From CAZDRI01 sp964508055 (GTDB lineage: Bacteria; Pseudomonadota; Gammaproteobacteria; PS1; Pseudothioglobaceae), in the NCBI GenBank assembly GCA_964508055.1, contig CAZDRI010000003.1:1-64000 (forward strand): a stretch of DNA of 64,000 bases. Direction: 5' to 3'. The position numbers and the translations under genes are program-made. The notes beneath the pieces are model-generated. The model did no database searches. It had not been told where the DNA came from and saw only the letters and a program-made list of their open reading frames with translations. Position 1 is the stretch's first letter. Each line of letters begins with the position of its first letter. Positions 36,026 to 45,523 of the stretch are shown here, piece after piece.

Positions 36026-37138
36026 TTATTCCTTTAAAATAAAACCTTGCCCATTAGTATTAATAATTTTCCCAGCTAACTCTAGCATTAGTATCTCTTG
36101 ATTAACTATATTAATAGGCAGCTTTGTTAACTCTACTAAATTATCTATAGTTTTAGCTTCATAGCTAACATATTTTAATATCTTGCTTTGGATAGTGTTA
36201 GTATTTTTTTTATTATCACTTTTATCAAGTTCATTTTCATTATTTATAGACTTTACTTTATTTATCAACTCTATATTTTGTAACTCTTCTAAAATATCAT
36301 CAATATTTTCTACAAGTTTTGCTCCTTGCTTTATTAAGTAATGACAACCTTTAGCTTGCGGATTTTTAATTGAGCTAGGAATTGTAAACACCTCTCTGCC
36401 TTGTTCTACCGCTAATCTTGCAGTAATTAATGAGCCGCTTCTTATATTTGCTTCTACCACTAATGTCCCTATACTTAACCCACTTATTATTCTATTTCTT
36501 CTTGGGAAATTTTTAGCAACAGGAGGTGTTCCTATGCTTAATTCAGATATTAGCGCTCCTTTCATACTTATTTGATGTGCAAGTGCCCTATTTTTAGAAG
36601 GATAAACTTTGTCCAAGCCAGTGCCGCAAACACCAATAGTTGGAGCTTTTTGATTTAAAGCGCCTTGATGAGATGCACTATCAATTCCAGATGCAAGTCC
36701 GCTAATTATAGTTAAACCATATGCTGATAGTTCTTGAGCAAAATTAACTGCATTTTCAATACCTCCTTGAGTAGGGTTTCTAGAGCCTACCATTGCTAAT
36801 TGAGTATTATTTAAAACCTCTTTACTACCTATAACATATAAAATAGGCGGAGGGTCAACTATCTCTTTCAAAAGATTTGGATAATATTCATCTTCTATGG
36901 TTAATAAATGATGGTTTTCTTTTTCTAACCATTTCAAATCTGCTCCAATTATTGAAATATCTGGGGATAAAATAAAATCTAATGTTTTATTTTTAAAAAT
37001 ACCTGTCAATTTTAAACTTTCTTTGTCTGCTTCAAAAATAGCCTTTGGTGAGCCAAAAACATTTAATGCCTGTAAAAAGCCTTTAGTTCCTAACCCTGGC
37101 GCTTTATGTAATAATATCCAATAGTCTATACTGCTCAT
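36026..37138 (-). CDS. dprA: DNA processing protein DprA
   Basis: Loads RecA on incoming single-stranded DNA during natural transformation. The Rossmann-like core has GSRNPTQGG, SGLASGIDSASHQGAL, GTGLDKVYPSKN, and FPRRNRIISGLSIGTLVVEA, then a C-terminal winged helix. I prefer ATG at 37138 over the longer GTG start at 37159 because a TATAAT lies only nine bases upstream on the minus strand, implying an almost leaderless transcript. The product would have 370 residues. An intact dprA suggests DNA uptake ability is not lost. Confidence 0.92.
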   Translation of the reverse strand: MSSIDYWILLHKAPGLGTKGFLQALNVFGSPKAIFEADKESLKLTGIFKNKTLDFILSPDISIIGADLKWLEKENHHLLTIEDEYYPNLLKEIVDPPPILYVIGSKEVLNNTQLAMVGSRNPTQGGIENAVNFAQELSAYGLTIISGLASGIDSASHQGALNQKAPTIGVCGTGLDKVYPSKNRALAHQISMKGALISELSIGTPPVAKNFPRRNRIISGLSIGTLVVEANIRSGSLITARLAVEQGREVFTIPSSIKNPQAKGCHYLIKQGAKLVENIDDILEELQNIELINKVKSINNENELDKSDNKKNTNTIQSKILKYVSYEAKTIDNLVELTKLPINIVNQEILMLELAGKIINTNGQGFILKE

Positions 37139-37147
37139 AAGGCTGTA

Positions 37148-37185
37148 ATTATAAAGCACACTTTTTAAGTTTGTAATGGTAAAAT
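37148..37185. promoter_or_regulatory. Divergent promoters of dprA and rpmH
   Basis: On the minus strand TATAAT (37148-37153) sits nine bases before the dprA ATG. On the plus strand an extended -10, TGGTAAAAT (37177-37185), sits 28 bases before rpmH. The -35 elements are weak on both strands. Motif-based and not tested. Confidence 0.4.
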
Positions 37186-37213
37186 TTATGTTTTTATTTT
37201 TTTGATGTGGATT

Positions 37214-37348
37214 ATGAAAAGAACATTTCAGCCAAGTAACTTAAAACGCAAACGCAAACACGGCTTTAGGCTTAGAATGAAAACAAAGGCAGGTCGTGCA
37301 ATTATTAATGCTCGTCGTAGGAAAGGGCGTAAAGTTTTATCAGCATAA
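37214..37348 (+). CDS. rpmH: Ribosomal protein L34 RpmH
   Basis: A 44-residue, very basic ribosomal protein of the large subunit: [17 protein letters not shown], then [24 protein letters not shown], matching the family end to end. It starts the conserved cluster rpmH-rnpA-yidD-yidC. dnaA, which often sits divergently upstream, is replaced here by dprA, so this locus is not evidence for the replication origin. Confidence 0.97.
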   Translation: MKRTFQPSNLKRKRKHGFRLRMKTKAGRAIINARRRKGRKVLSA

Positions 37349-37356
37349 TTCTGCTT

Positions 37357-37701
37357 ATGGGAGTCAGCTCTTTTCCCAAAAATTATAGAATTTTAAATCA
37401 AAAAGATTACCAAGAAATTTTTAAAAAAAATACTTATACTAAAGGGAAGTACTGGGGTTTGATTATAAAAAAAAATGAATACAATATTCCTAGATTAGGT
37501 GTTATTGTTGCTAAAAAAAACTATAATAAAGCAGTAGATAGGAATCGTTTTAAAAGAATAGCTAGAGAAGCTTTTAGAGTTAGAAAAAATAAACTTGGTA
37601 ACTTTGATTTTGTGGTAATGAAAAAAAAAACAGCTAATGTTAATAATAAAATTTTAACTACGGAGCTTAATGAACTGTTTAGCAAATATAAAAAAATTTA
37701 A
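37357..37701 (+). CDS. rnpA: Ribonuclease P protein component RnpA
   Basis: A 114-residue basic protein that binds the RNase P RNA and helps mature tRNA 5' ends. The signature helix is [17 protein letters not shown] near 62-78, preceded by [13 protein letters not shown]. It starts eight bases after rpmH, and its stop overlaps the yidD start (TAATG), the normal coupling in this cluster. Confidence 0.95.
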   Translation: MGVSSFPKNYRILNQKDYQEIFKKNTYTKGKYWGLIIKKNEYNIPRLGVIVAKKNYNKAVDRNRFKRIAREAFRVRKNKLGNFDFVVMKKKTANVNNKILTTELNELFSKYKKI

Positions 37702-37919
37702 TGAAATACATATTTTTGGTAATTATAAAACTTTATCAGCTTTTAATAAGCCCTCTTTTAGGTAATAACTGTAGGTTTATGCCTACTTGTTCTAATTATT
37801 GTTATAAATCTATTAAAGAACATGGAGTCGTGAAAGGCATTTCTTTAGCTGTAAAAAGAATTGCTAAATGTCATCCTTGGCATGAGGGGGGATACGACCC
37901 TGTCCCTAATAAAAAATAG
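37701..37919 (+). CDS. yidD: Membrane protein insertion efficiency factor YidD
   Basis: A 72-residue protein with a short amphipathic start and the family core: [20 protein letters not shown], a Cys-rich patch with [12 protein letters not shown], and [17 protein letters not shown]. YidD assists YidC-dependent membrane protein insertion. It overlaps rnpA by one base. A 180-bp spacer without another gene separates it from yidC. Confidence 0.95.
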   Translation: MKYIFLVIIKLYQLLISPLLGNNCRFMPTCSNYCYKSIKEHGVVKGISLAVKRIAKCHPWHEGGYDPVPNKK

Positions 37920-38099
37920 TATGAATTTGTTGCACGATGATAAATAATAAGACAAAATTAATCAAACGCTCTGATTGAAGTAAAAAGTGCAGTTAATACT
38001 TTACTATATTGAAAATTTTTAACATAAAGCAGGGCAAGTTGATATTTTTTAGAATTTTTTTATTACTGTAAAGTAATCTCAATATAAAAGGTAAATCGT

Positions 38100-39770
38100 A
38101 TGGATAGTCAAAGTCAAAGAATGTTTATAGCAATAGCTCTTATTTTTACTGGGTTTATGCTGTGGCAGGAATGGGATAAAAAGCAAAACCCTAATGAATA
38201 TAGGGTAGAAAAAATAAGCACTAACAATAATGTTGTTAATAAAAATTTAAAAAAAAATGAAGATGAAGATATTCCAGCAATAGCAACATTAAAAAAAGAT
38301 ACAAATCTTAGCGATGACCTGCCAGACACACGACTAAGAAAATCAACTTCTAATTATCCTTCAATTTTAGTAGAGACAGATTTGCTAGCTGTAAGAATTA
38401 GTAAAAAAGGCGGAACTATTGAAAATGTAAGTTTAAATAAATACCCTATTTCATTAAAACAAAAAGATAAGAACATCTCTCTTTTATACAGTGATGATGA
38501 TGCTATATTCAATGTCCAATCTGGACTAGTATCTAAGTATAAATTACCAAATCATCATAGCATTTATCAAAGTGAAAAAGACAAATATGTTTTAGAAGGA
38601 GACACCTTAGTGGTTCCATTAATTTGGCAAGATGATAATGGAGTTGTTATTAAGAAAAATTATTATTTCAAAAGAGACAGTTATATTATTGCATCTGATT
38701 ACATAATAGAAAATCAAAGTTTTAATGATATTAACTTATCTAGCTATATCCAAATTATGCGTAATAAACCTATTGAGAGTGGTTCAAGAATGATGCCTAC
38801 TTTTGTTGGAGGTGCTTTTTATGATAAGGAAAACAAATACCAAAAAATAGATTTTGATGAATTCCAAGATAATAATAAAAGAAGTGTAATAGGTGGATGG
38901 ATGGCTATGGTAGAGCATTATTTTTTAACTGCAGTTCTGCCTGATACGAAAAAACAGCAAAGTTACTCTACAAAAGTTATAAATGGCGACTACTTCATAA
39001 CTTTAGTTAATCAAAGCTTAAGTGTTGGCAAACAAAGTACTACTAGTTCTCAACTAAATAAAATATATGTTGGTCCAAAAGAGCAAGTTAGGTTAGAAAA
39101 CATATCTGATAGTCTTGATAGGACAGTTGATTATGGTGTGCTTTATATTGTGGCAAAGCCTTTATCTTGGATATTAAATGAAATTTACAAGTTTGTTAGA
39201 AGTTGGGGCTGGTCTATTATCATATTGACTATACTTATTAAGCTGGTTTTTTATAAACTATCAGAAAAATCCTATCGTTCAATGGCAAAAATGCGGACAT
39301 TATCACCGAAAATGCAAAGATTAAAAGAAACTTATGGTGACGACAAGCAAAAAATAAGCCAAAAAATGATGGAGCTGTATAAGCAAGAAAAAGTAAACCC
39401 AGCTAGCGGTTGTCTGCCAATACTAATACAAATACCTGTTTTTATTGCTCTTTATTGGGTTTTATTAGAAAGCGTGGAATTAAGACAAACAACTTTTTGG
39501 TGGCTTCCTGATTTGGCTGCAAAAGATCCTTATTTTATCTTGCCTATTGTCATGGGTGCATCAATGTTTGTGCAGCAAAAATTAAACCCACCTCCTCCTG
39601 ACCCAATGCAGGCTAAATTAATGATGGCGCTGCCTTTTGTTTTTACAGTTTTCTTTTTATGGTTTCCTTCTGGTTTAGTGCTTTATTGGACTGTTAACAA
39701 TATTTTGTCTATTGTTCAACAATGGGTAATAACTAAAAAAGTAGCCGATAAAGTTGCTAGTAAAAATTAA
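38100..39770 (+). CDS. yidC: Membrane protein insertase YidC
   Basis: Inserts and folds inner-membrane proteins. At 556 residues it is the proteobacterial long form: a first membrane helix (about 7-22), a large periplasmic domain (to about 340), and five C-terminal helices with the positively charged groove (YRSMAKMRTLSPKMQRLKE) and NPASGCLPILIQIPVFIALYW. AAGGT precedes the start. mnmE, the usual downstream gene, is replaced by pyrB three bases on. Confidence 0.96.
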   Translation: MDSQSQRMFIAIALIFTGFMLWQEWDKKQNPNEYRVEKISTNNNVVNKNLKKNEDEDIPAIATLKKDTNLSDDLPDTRLRKSTSNYPSILVETDLLAVRISKKGGTIENVSLNKYPISLKQKDKNISLLYSDDDAIFNVQSGLVSKYKLPNHHSIYQSEKDKYVLEGDTLVVPLIWQDDNGVVIKKNYYFKRDSYIIASDYIIENQSFNDINLSSYIQIMRNKPIESGSRMMPTFVGGAFYDKENKYQKIDFDEFQDNNKRSVIGGWMAMVEHYFLTAVLPDTKKQQSYSTKVINGDYFITLVNQSLSVGKQSTTSSQLNKIYVGPKEQVRLENISDSLDRTVDYGVLYIVAKPLSWILNEIYKFVRSWGWSIIILTILIKLVFYKLSEKSYRSMAKMRTLSPKMQRLKETYGDDKQKISQKMMELYKQEKVNPASGCLPILIQIPVFIALYWVLLESVELRQTTFWWLPDLAAKDPYFILPIVMGASMFVQQKLNPPPPDPMQAKLMMALPFVFTVFFLWFPSGLVLYWTVNNILSIVQQWVITKKVADKVASKN

Positions 39771-39773
39771 ATT

Positions 39774-40733
39774 ATGTTGAGTAATTCTTTACAATTTGAT
39801 AGCTCTAATAAATTAAAGCATTTATTAGGCTTAGAGTTTATTGGTAAAGAGCAAATATTAAATATATTAGATGAAGCCCAAAGTTTATTTGATAATAATG
39901 GCAAGATTATAGAGTCTGACACCTTAAGAGATATTACTGTTGCAAATTTATTTTTTGAACCAAGTACTAGAACTAGGAATACTTTTGAAATTGCAGCAAA
40001 AAAACTAAAAGCCTATGTAATTAATGTAGATATCAAAAACTCTGCTACTAATAAAGGAGAAGATTTATTAGATACAATGCGGACTTTAAAAGCTATGCAG
40101 ATTGATATGTTTATTATTCGCCATAGAAAAAATAAAACTCCACACTATGTTGCTAAAAATATTAATGGTGTAGCTATTATTAATGCTGGTGATGGCATTC
40201 ATGCTCATCCCACTCAAGCTCTTCTTGATATGTACACTATTAGAAAGTATAAGAAAAACTTTGAAAACTTATCAGTTGCTATAGTAGGAGATATTATTCA
40301 TTCTAGGGTGGCTCATTCTGATATATCTGTTATGCAGACCTTAGGGGTGAAAGACATTCGTCTTATAGCTCCAGATGCTTTACAGGAATATAAATATCAA
40401 AGCGATATTGTTAAATGTTATTCTAATCTAAGGCAAGGGATTAAAGATGTTGATGTTATTATTTTGCTAAGAATACAAAAAGAAAGAATGTTAAAAGCAC
40501 ACATACCTAATAAAGAATATTTCTTTTTAAAATATGGACTTGATAATAACAAAATAAAAGTTGCCAAAAAAGATGTAATAATTATGCATCCTGGTCCAAT
40601 AAATAGAGGTGTTGAAATAAATGATAGTATTGCTGATGGGGCTAAATCTGTCATTCTTGATCAAGTAACTAATGGTATAGCTATTAGAATGGCTGTTATG
40701 TCTGTGCTAGTTAGAAATATGAAAAATGGGTAA
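39774..40733 (+). CDS. pyrB: Aspartate carbamoyltransferase PyrB
   Basis: Makes carbamoyl aspartate, the committed step of pyrimidine synthesis. The 319 residues show the carbamoyl-phosphate site FEPSTRT at 61-67, HAHPTQALLDMYTI near 142-155, GDIIHSRVAHS and the MHPGPINRGVEI stretch. It lies three bases behind yidC and overlaps the UPF0149 gene by eight bases. pyrC and pyrI are not adjacent; the length fits the PyrB type that pairs with a dihydroorotase-like partner. Confidence 0.95.
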   Translation: MLSNSLQFDSSNKLKHLLGLEFIGKEQILNILDEAQSLFDNNGKIIESDTLRDITVANLFFEPSTRTRNTFEIAAKKLKAYVINVDIKNSATNKGEDLLDTMRTLKAMQIDMFIIRHRKNKTPHYVAKNINGVAIINAGDGIHAHPTQALLDMYTIRKYKKNFENLSVAIVGDIIHSRVAHSDISVMQTLGVKDIRLIAPDALQEYKYQSDIVKCYSNLRQGIKDVDVIILLRIQKERMLKAHIPNKEYFFLKYGLDNNKIKVAKKDVIIMHPGPINRGVEINDSIADGAKSVILDQVTNGIAIRMAVMSVLVRNMKNG

Positions 40734-41262
40734 TTTGCCTGGATTTTTAGAATCAAACAAAGCCTTAAAACAATTAAAAAGTAATGACACTATAGCAAGT
40801 GCTCACGGTATTTTGTGTGCCTTAAAATGTATTGATAAAAATATAACTTTAGATAACTGGCTAAAAGAAGTTACTAACGACGATATAGATATGAATAATA
40901 TAATTCATAAACAAAGCTACGCCAAATTATCAGAGGTTTTTGAGATGACGAAAAAACAACTAAAATCTAATAATTTTGAGTTCCGATTGCTAATTGCACC
41001 CGATGATGACAGTTTAAATAAAAGACTTCATTCACTTACACAATGGTGTCAAGGGTTTTTATTAGGCTTAGGGCTAGCTAAAATAAAAACTAAAGATGAA
41101 GATATTTTAGAGATAATTAAAGATATTGCTACAATTGCTAGGATAAATACCAACATATATGACAGCGAAGATAATATTGTAGATTTTACTGAAATTTTAG
41201 AATTTATAAGAGTAGGTGTTATGCTTATTTATGAAGACTTTATTCTCTCTGATAAAAGCTAA
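40726..41262 (+). CDS. UPF0149 (YgfB/YecA-like) family protein
   Basis: A 178-residue, mostly helical protein. Family marks are SAHGILCALKC near 24-34, LLIAPDDDSLNKRLHSLTQWCQGFLLGLGLA in the middle (a variant of the WCxGFLxGL motif) and the C-terminal DFTEILEFIRVGVMLIYED. The function of UPF0149 proteins is poorly known; E. coli YgfB has been linked to gene regulation. It overlaps pyrB by eight bases and precedes the pet promoter. Confidence 0.85.
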   Translation: MGNLPGFLESNKALKQLKSNDTIASAHGILCALKCIDKNITLDNWLKEVTNDDIDMNNIIHKQSYAKLSEVFEMTKKQLKSNNFEFRLLIAPDDDSLNKRLHSLTQWCQGFLLGLGLAKIKTKDEDILEIIKDIATIARINTNIYDSEDNIVDFTEILEFIRVGVMLIYEDFILSDKS

Positions 41263-41289
41263 TAGTAAAAACATTTAAAAAAATCGCTA

Positions 41290-41298
41290 TGTTATAAT
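41290..41298 (+). promoter_or_regulatory. Extended -10 promoter of petABC
   Basis: TGTTATAAT is a perfect extended -10 (TG, one base, TATAAT), 30 bases before the petA ATG and behind a poor -35. An AGGAA precedes the start. The gap between the UPF0149 gene and petA is 66 bp, enough for one promoter. No terminator hairpin is seen in it. Confidence 0.6.
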
Positions 41299-41328
41299 AT
41301 GAGAATTTTGTTAAGTTTAAATTAGGAA

Positions 41329-41922
41329 ATGGGAAAACAAGAAATTGACTTAAAAAAGCGCAAGTTTTTAACTGCAGCAACCTCTGTGGTTGGCGCTGTA
41401 GGTGTTGCTACTGTAGCAATACCGTTTCTTTCATCATGGAATCCTAGCGCAAGAGCTAAATCAGCAGGAGCTGCTGTTGAAATTGATATTTCAAAATTAG
41501 AAAAAGGTCAATTAGTAAGAATTTTATGGAGAAAAAAACCCATTTGGATTTTTAAAAGAGATACTAAAGTTTTGGAGCGCTTATCTTCTTTAGATAACAA
41601 ATTAGCTGATCCAAAAAGTGATATTAAATCTCAGCAACCTAAGTATGCAAAAAATCAACATCGCTCAATTAAACCTGAAATAGCTGTAATTATAGGTATC
41701 TGCACTCATTTAGGTTGTTCGCCTAGTTATAGACCAGAGTTAGCCCCTTCCGACTTAGGGGCAGAATGGCAAGGAGGCTTTTATTGCCCATGTCATGGCT
41801 CAAGATTTGATTTAGCTGGTAGGGTATATAGTGGTGTTCCAGCTCCTACAAATTTAGTAATACCTCCTCATCGTTTTGTAGATGATAATATTATTCGCAT
41901 AGGCGAAGATAAAAAAACATAA
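41329..41922 (+). CDS. petA: Cytochrome bc1 Rieske iron-sulfur subunit PetA
   Basis: Carries the 2Fe-2S cluster that takes electrons from quinol in complex III. Cluster ligands lie in CTHLGC (125-130) and CPCHGS (153-158). The 197 residues begin with a Tat-type membrane anchor (about 10-37), but the twin-arginine pair reads Lys-Arg ([10 protein letters not shown]). An insertion between the cluster loops ([18 protein letters not shown]) is usual for proteobacterial Rieske proteins. It heads petABC. Confidence 0.96.
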   Translation: MGKQEIDLKKRKFLTAATSVVGAVGVATVAIPFLSSWNPSARAKSAGAAVEIDISKLEKGQLVRILWRKKPIWIFKRDTKVLERLSSLDNKLADPKSDIKSQQPKYAKNQHRSIKPEIAVIIGICTHLGCSPSYRPELAPSDLGAEWQGGFYCPCHGSRFDLAGRVYSGVPAPTNLVIPPHRFVDDNIIRIGEDKKT

Positions 41923-41931
41923 AAAATTATT

Positions 41932-43155
41932 ATGGATAACAATCAAAATTGGATAGATAAAAGATTTCCTTTAACAAAAGTTTGGAATGAACATTTGGCT
42001 GAGTATTACACTCCAAGAAATTTTAATTTTTGGTACTTTTTTGGTTCTTTAGCAATTTTAGTTTTTGTAATTCAAATACTATCAGGTATTTTTCTAGCTA
42101 TGCATTTTAAACCTGATTCAAACTTAGCATTTGCATCTGTTGAATATATAATGCGGGATGTAGAATGGGGCTGGTTAATACGCTATATCCATTCAACTGG
42201 TGCCTCTGCATTTTTTGTTGTGATTTATCTTCATATGTATCGCGGTCTTATTTATGGCTCATATAAGGCACCAAGAGAACTAATTTGGATATTAGGCATT
42301 GCTTTATATGTAGCACTTATGGCGGAGGCATTTATGGGCTATGTTCTTCCTTGGGGGCAAATGTCTTATTGGGGTGCTCAAGTTATTATATCCTTATTTG
42401 GCTCTGTCCCGATAATAGGTCCTGATTTACTTATATGGATTTTAGGTGATTATGCTGTAGATGATGCTGCTTTAAATAGATTTTTTTCATTTCATATTGT
42501 TGCTATACCTTTTGTTTTAGCAATATTGGTTTTTTTACACATTGTAGCTCTACATCATGTTGGTTCTAATAATCCTGATGGAATAGAAATTAAAGAAAAT
42601 AAAGATAAAAATGGCATTCCAAAAGATGGCATACCTTTTCATCCTTACTATAGCGTTAAAGATGTTGTTGGAGTGGTAGTATTTTTAATAATATTTTCAG
42701 CAGTGATATTTTTTGCTCCTGATTTATTTGGTTACTTTTTAGAAAAGGAGAATTTTATTAAAGCTAATCCTTTACAAACTCCTGAACATATTGCTCCTTT
42801 ATGGTATTTAACCCCTTTTTATTCTATTTTAAGGGCAATACCGCCAATGTTTGGCTCTCAATTCCCCGGAGTTTTAGCAATGTTTGCTGCATTATTAATA
42901 TTGGCAGCATTACCATGGTTAGATAGGAGCCCTGTAAAGTCAATTAAATATAGAGGATTTATTTATAAATTTGCCTTAGTTTTATTTATTGTTAGTTTTG
43001 TTATGTTAGGTTGGTTGGGTATGGAACCTGTAACTGACTTAAATCAACTATTAGCAAGAATATTTACCACAATATATTTTGCATTTTTTATACTAATGCC
43101 TTGGTTTACGAAAATTGACAAAACAAAACCTGTTCCTAAAAGGGTTGGATATTAG
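41932..43155 (+). CDS. petB: Cytochrome b of the bc1 complex PetB
   Basis: Membrane core of complex III, oxidising quinol and passing electrons to cytochrome c. The 407 residues carry eight helices and the two heme pairs: RYIHSTGASAFFVVIYLHMYR and FHIVAIPFVLAILVFLHIVAL. The Qo-site PEWY motif reads PLWY (HIAPLWYLTPFYSILR), a variation of the PVWY form known in other beta/gammaproteobacteria. It follows petA by nine bases. Confidence 0.97.
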   Translation: MDNNQNWIDKRFPLTKVWNEHLAEYYTPRNFNFWYFFGSLAILVFVIQILSGIFLAMHFKPDSNLAFASVEYIMRDVEWGWLIRYIHSTGASAFFVVIYLHMYRGLIYGSYKAPRELIWILGIALYVALMAEAFMGYVLPWGQMSYWGAQVIISLFGSVPIIGPDLLIWILGDYAVDDAALNRFFSFHIVAIPFVLAILVFLHIVALHHVGSNNPDGIEIKENKDKNGIPKDGIPFHPYYSVKDVVGVVVFLIIFSAVIFFAPDLFGYFLEKENFIKANPLQTPEHIAPLWYLTPFYSILRAIPPMFGSQFPGVLAMFAALLILAALPWLDRSPVKSIKYRGFIYKFALVLFIVSFVMLGWLGMEPVTDLNQLLARIFTTIYFAFFILMPWFTKIDKTKPVPKRVGY

Positions 43156-43159
43156 TTTT

Positions 43160-43843
43160 ATGAAAAAAAACTTGGAAAAAACTTTATTAATTGTAAGCAT
43201 TTTATTAACTACTAAATTATTTGCTGCTAGTAATGTTCATTTAGACAAAGCAAATAATGATATTTATAATCAAGCATCTTTGCAAAACGGTGCTAATTTA
43301 TTTGTGAATTATTGTTTTGGTTGCCATTCAATAAGCTTTATGCGCTATGAAAGAATTGCTGAAGATTTAAATATCCCTAAAGATTTAATGAGAAAAAATC
43401 TTATGTTCACTGATGCTAAAATCGGAGATAAGGTTATATCTGCTATTAATACTGAAAAAGCAAAAGATTTTTTTGGAGTTGCCCCTCCAGATTTATCTCT
43501 TGTTGCTAGATATAAAGGCGTTGACTGGATTTATACTTTCTTAAGAAGTTTTTATAAAGATGATTCAAAAACTTTTGGAGTAAATAATCACATATTTAAT
43601 AGCACTGCTATGCCAGATATTTTATGGGCATTAAAAAAAGATTCAACTCCAAGTGAATATAATAATCAAGTTAGAGATATTGTTAATTTTCTAGATTATG
43701 TAGGTGAACCTGTTAAGATAAAAAGAGTGTGGTTAGGAATAAAAGTTTTAATATTCTTAGTTGTGTTATTATTGTTAACCTATCTTCTTAAAAAAGAATA
43801 CTGGAAAGATGTTCATTACGGAAAATGGCGCCAAAAAGATTAA
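43160..43843 (+). CDS. petC: Cytochrome c1 of the bc1 complex PetC
   Basis: Heme c subunit of complex III. With the start at 43160, just after petB, the 228 residues have a signal peptide (about 1-25, ending in LFA), the heme motif CFGCH at 52-56, the Met ligand in TAMPD, and a C-terminal membrane helix (about 193-212). A longer start at 43115 inside petB would bury the signal peptide, so I reject it. Confidence 0.95.
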   Translation: MKKNLEKTLLIVSILLTTKLFAASNVHLDKANNDIYNQASLQNGANLFVNYCFGCHSISFMRYERIAEDLNIPKDLMRKNLMFTDAKIGDKVISAINTEKAKDFFGVAPPDLSLVARYKGVDWIYTFLRSFYKDDSKTFGVNNHIFNSTAMPDILWALKKDSTPSEYNNQVRDIVNFLDYVGEPVKIKRVWLGIKVLIFLVVLLLLTYLLKKEYWKDVHYGKWRQKD

Positions 43844-43859
43844 ATTTAAACAAAATATT

Positions 43860-44498
43860 ATGATTCATTACAAACCAAACCCAGCTACAACTACTCTATA
43901 CTCTTCTTTTGAATCTGTGGAATCACATTGTGTTCGATTTATAATTGCTGAAAAATTAATACCCTGTGATGTTTTTAATATTAAAATTGAAGACATGCCT
44001 GAAGAAATATTAGAGTTAAACCCTTACCAAATGCTTCCTACTTTGTATGATAAAGGTCTTGTGCTTTATGATTTACCTACAATATTAGAATATTTAGATG
44101 AGCGTTTTCCTTTTCCACCATTAATGCCTGTAGATTCAATATTAAGAGCAGAAAAAAGAATGCTTCTGTTTCGCTTTAATAGAGCAGAAAATAATTGGTA
44201 TAGTTTAGCAGCAAGAATTTTAAAACCTAAAAGTACTCAGGACCAAAACAAGGCTCGGATTTTATTAACAAGCAATCTAATTGAATTAGTTCCGGTATTT
44301 GCTTATAAGCCTTATTTTAAAAGCAACAGCTTTGGTATTGTGGATGCGTGCTTAGCTCCAGTGCTATGGAGACTAGAAAAAATGAAAATCAAACTGCCTG
44401 CTAGTGCAAGGGTTATACTAGAATATTCTGAAAAACTTTTTGCCAGGAAAAGTTTTCATAACAGCCTAACTGATGCTGAAAAAGAATATCGTAAATGA
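43860..44498 (+). CDS. sspA: Stringent starvation protein A SspA
   Basis: A 212-residue glutathione-transferase-fold regulator that binds RNA polymerase. The start at 43860 is chosen because the longer frame from 43809 runs inside petC. Family pattern: TTLYSSFESVESHCVRFIIAEK, ELNPYQMLPTLYDKGLVLYD, a C-terminal helical domain. It lies 16 bases behind petC and overlaps sspB by four bases; petABC-sspAB is a common order in this class. Confidence 0.93.
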   Translation: MIHYKPNPATTTLYSSFESVESHCVRFIIAEKLIPCDVFNIKIEDMPEEILELNPYQMLPTLYDKGLVLYDLPTILEYLDERFPFPPLMPVDSILRAEKRMLLFRFNRAENNWYSLAARILKPKSTQDQNKARILLTSNLIELVPVFAYKPYFKSNSFGIVDACLAPVLWRLEKMKIKLPASARVILEYSEKLFARKSFHNSLTDAEKEYRK

Positions 44499-44866
44499 AC
44501 AACTTCAAACCGTATCTTTTGCGTGCTGCTTATGAATGGATTGAAGATTCTGAACTAACCCCATATATACTAGTAGATTGCAGAATAGAAAGCGTTGATG
44601 TTCCTAAAGATTATATTGAAAATAATAAAATAGTATTAAATATTGCTAGCGTAGCTATTGATAAATTATCTCTTGGCAATGACTTTATAAAGTTTTTTGC
44701 TCGTTTTGATAAGATTTCAGAAAAAATAGTTATACCTATAGATGCTGTGCTTTCTATTTATGCTATAGAAAATAAAGAGGGTATTTGGTTTGATGAAGAA
44801 GTAGTTAAAGAGATAAAAAAACCTAAAATTAAAAAAGAAAAGCCTACCCTAACCTTATTAGATTAG
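44495..44866 (+). CDS. sspB: ClpXP adaptor SspB
   Basis: Delivers ssrA-tagged and other proteins to ClpXP. The 123 residues start with PYLLRAAYEWIEDS and TPYILVDC, then the substrate-groove region (VVLNIA-like NKIVLNIASVAIDKL), FARFDKISEKIVIPIDAVLSIYA, and a charged tail ending in PTLTLLD, which fits the ClpX-binding end. It overlaps sspA by four bases; its last nine bases overlap the convergent bioD end. Confidence 0.94.
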   Translation: MNNFKPYLLRAAYEWIEDSELTPYILVDCRIESVDVPKDYIENNKIVLNIASVAIDKLSLGNDFIKFFARFDKISEKIVIPIDAVLSIYAIENKEGIWFDEEVVKEIKKPKIKKEKPTLTLLD

Positions 44867-45478
44867 ACTTTTAAGAAACCTATCAAACTCTTTAGACCCA
44901 AACTTGACAATTAAATCATTGGTGTACTTTACTAGGTATTTATAATTATCTAAATTATTTTTTTCTATTTGGTTTAAGACTACAGCCTTAATCACTAGAT
45001 TATTATTTTTTACCGCCTCAATGGCTAATAATGCCTGATTAATAGCACCTAACTCATCATTAACAACTAAAATAACTGGTAAAGCTAGTTTTTTTGCCAA
45101 GTCAGAGTTGAGAGCTCCCTTAGCAATTGGGGAATAAAAACCTCCCGCACCTTCTATCACCACAAAATCTTTTTTATTAATATTATAGTTACAGGCATTG
45201 ACTAAATCTGATAAGAATAAATCCTCATTTTCATTATGAGAAGCATCTTCTGCAGAAGCGGTCTTTGTGTATTGAAAAGGACATATAGTATTGATATCTT
45301 CTTTTGATGCTACAGCAAGAGCAAGAGCTTGTGCATCTTTAGCAAAATCCACACAGCCGGTCTCAACAGGTTTTCTAACCTTGACTGACTTGTATTTAAC
45401 TAAATAATTAACAATTTTCACAGCTACTACAGTTTTTCCTACCCCAGTATTCGTTCCTGTTATAAATAAACCATGCAT
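44858..45478 (-). CDS. bioD: Dethiobiotin synthetase BioD
   Basis: Closes the ureido ring of biotin using ATP and CO2. The 206 residues have the P-loop GTNTGVGKT at 8-16, KPVETGC near 36-42, and the GAGGFYSPIA substrate loop. Its 3' end overlaps sspB by nine bases; the start is 45 bp from pyrD on the other strand. Other bio genes are not in the window. Confidence 0.93.
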   Translation of the reverse strand: MHGLFITGTNTGVGKTVVAVKIVNYLVKYKSVKVRKPVETGCVDFAKDAQALALAVASKEDINTICPFQYTKTASAEDASHNENEDLFLSDLVNACNYNINKKDFVVIEGAGGFYSPIAKGALNSDLAKKLALPVILVVNDELGAINQALLAIEAVKNNNLVIKAVVLNQIEKNNLDNYKYLVKYTNDLIVKFGSKEFDRFLKSLI

Positions 45479-45523
45479 AATAAGTTAAAATATATTTATT
45501 TTGTGAATAATTACAATATTACT

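Noticed and set aside
37139..37213. rpmH upstream region as a possible replication origin
   Set aside because: The spacer is too short, has no DnaA boxes and dnaA is absent; it holds only divergent promoters.
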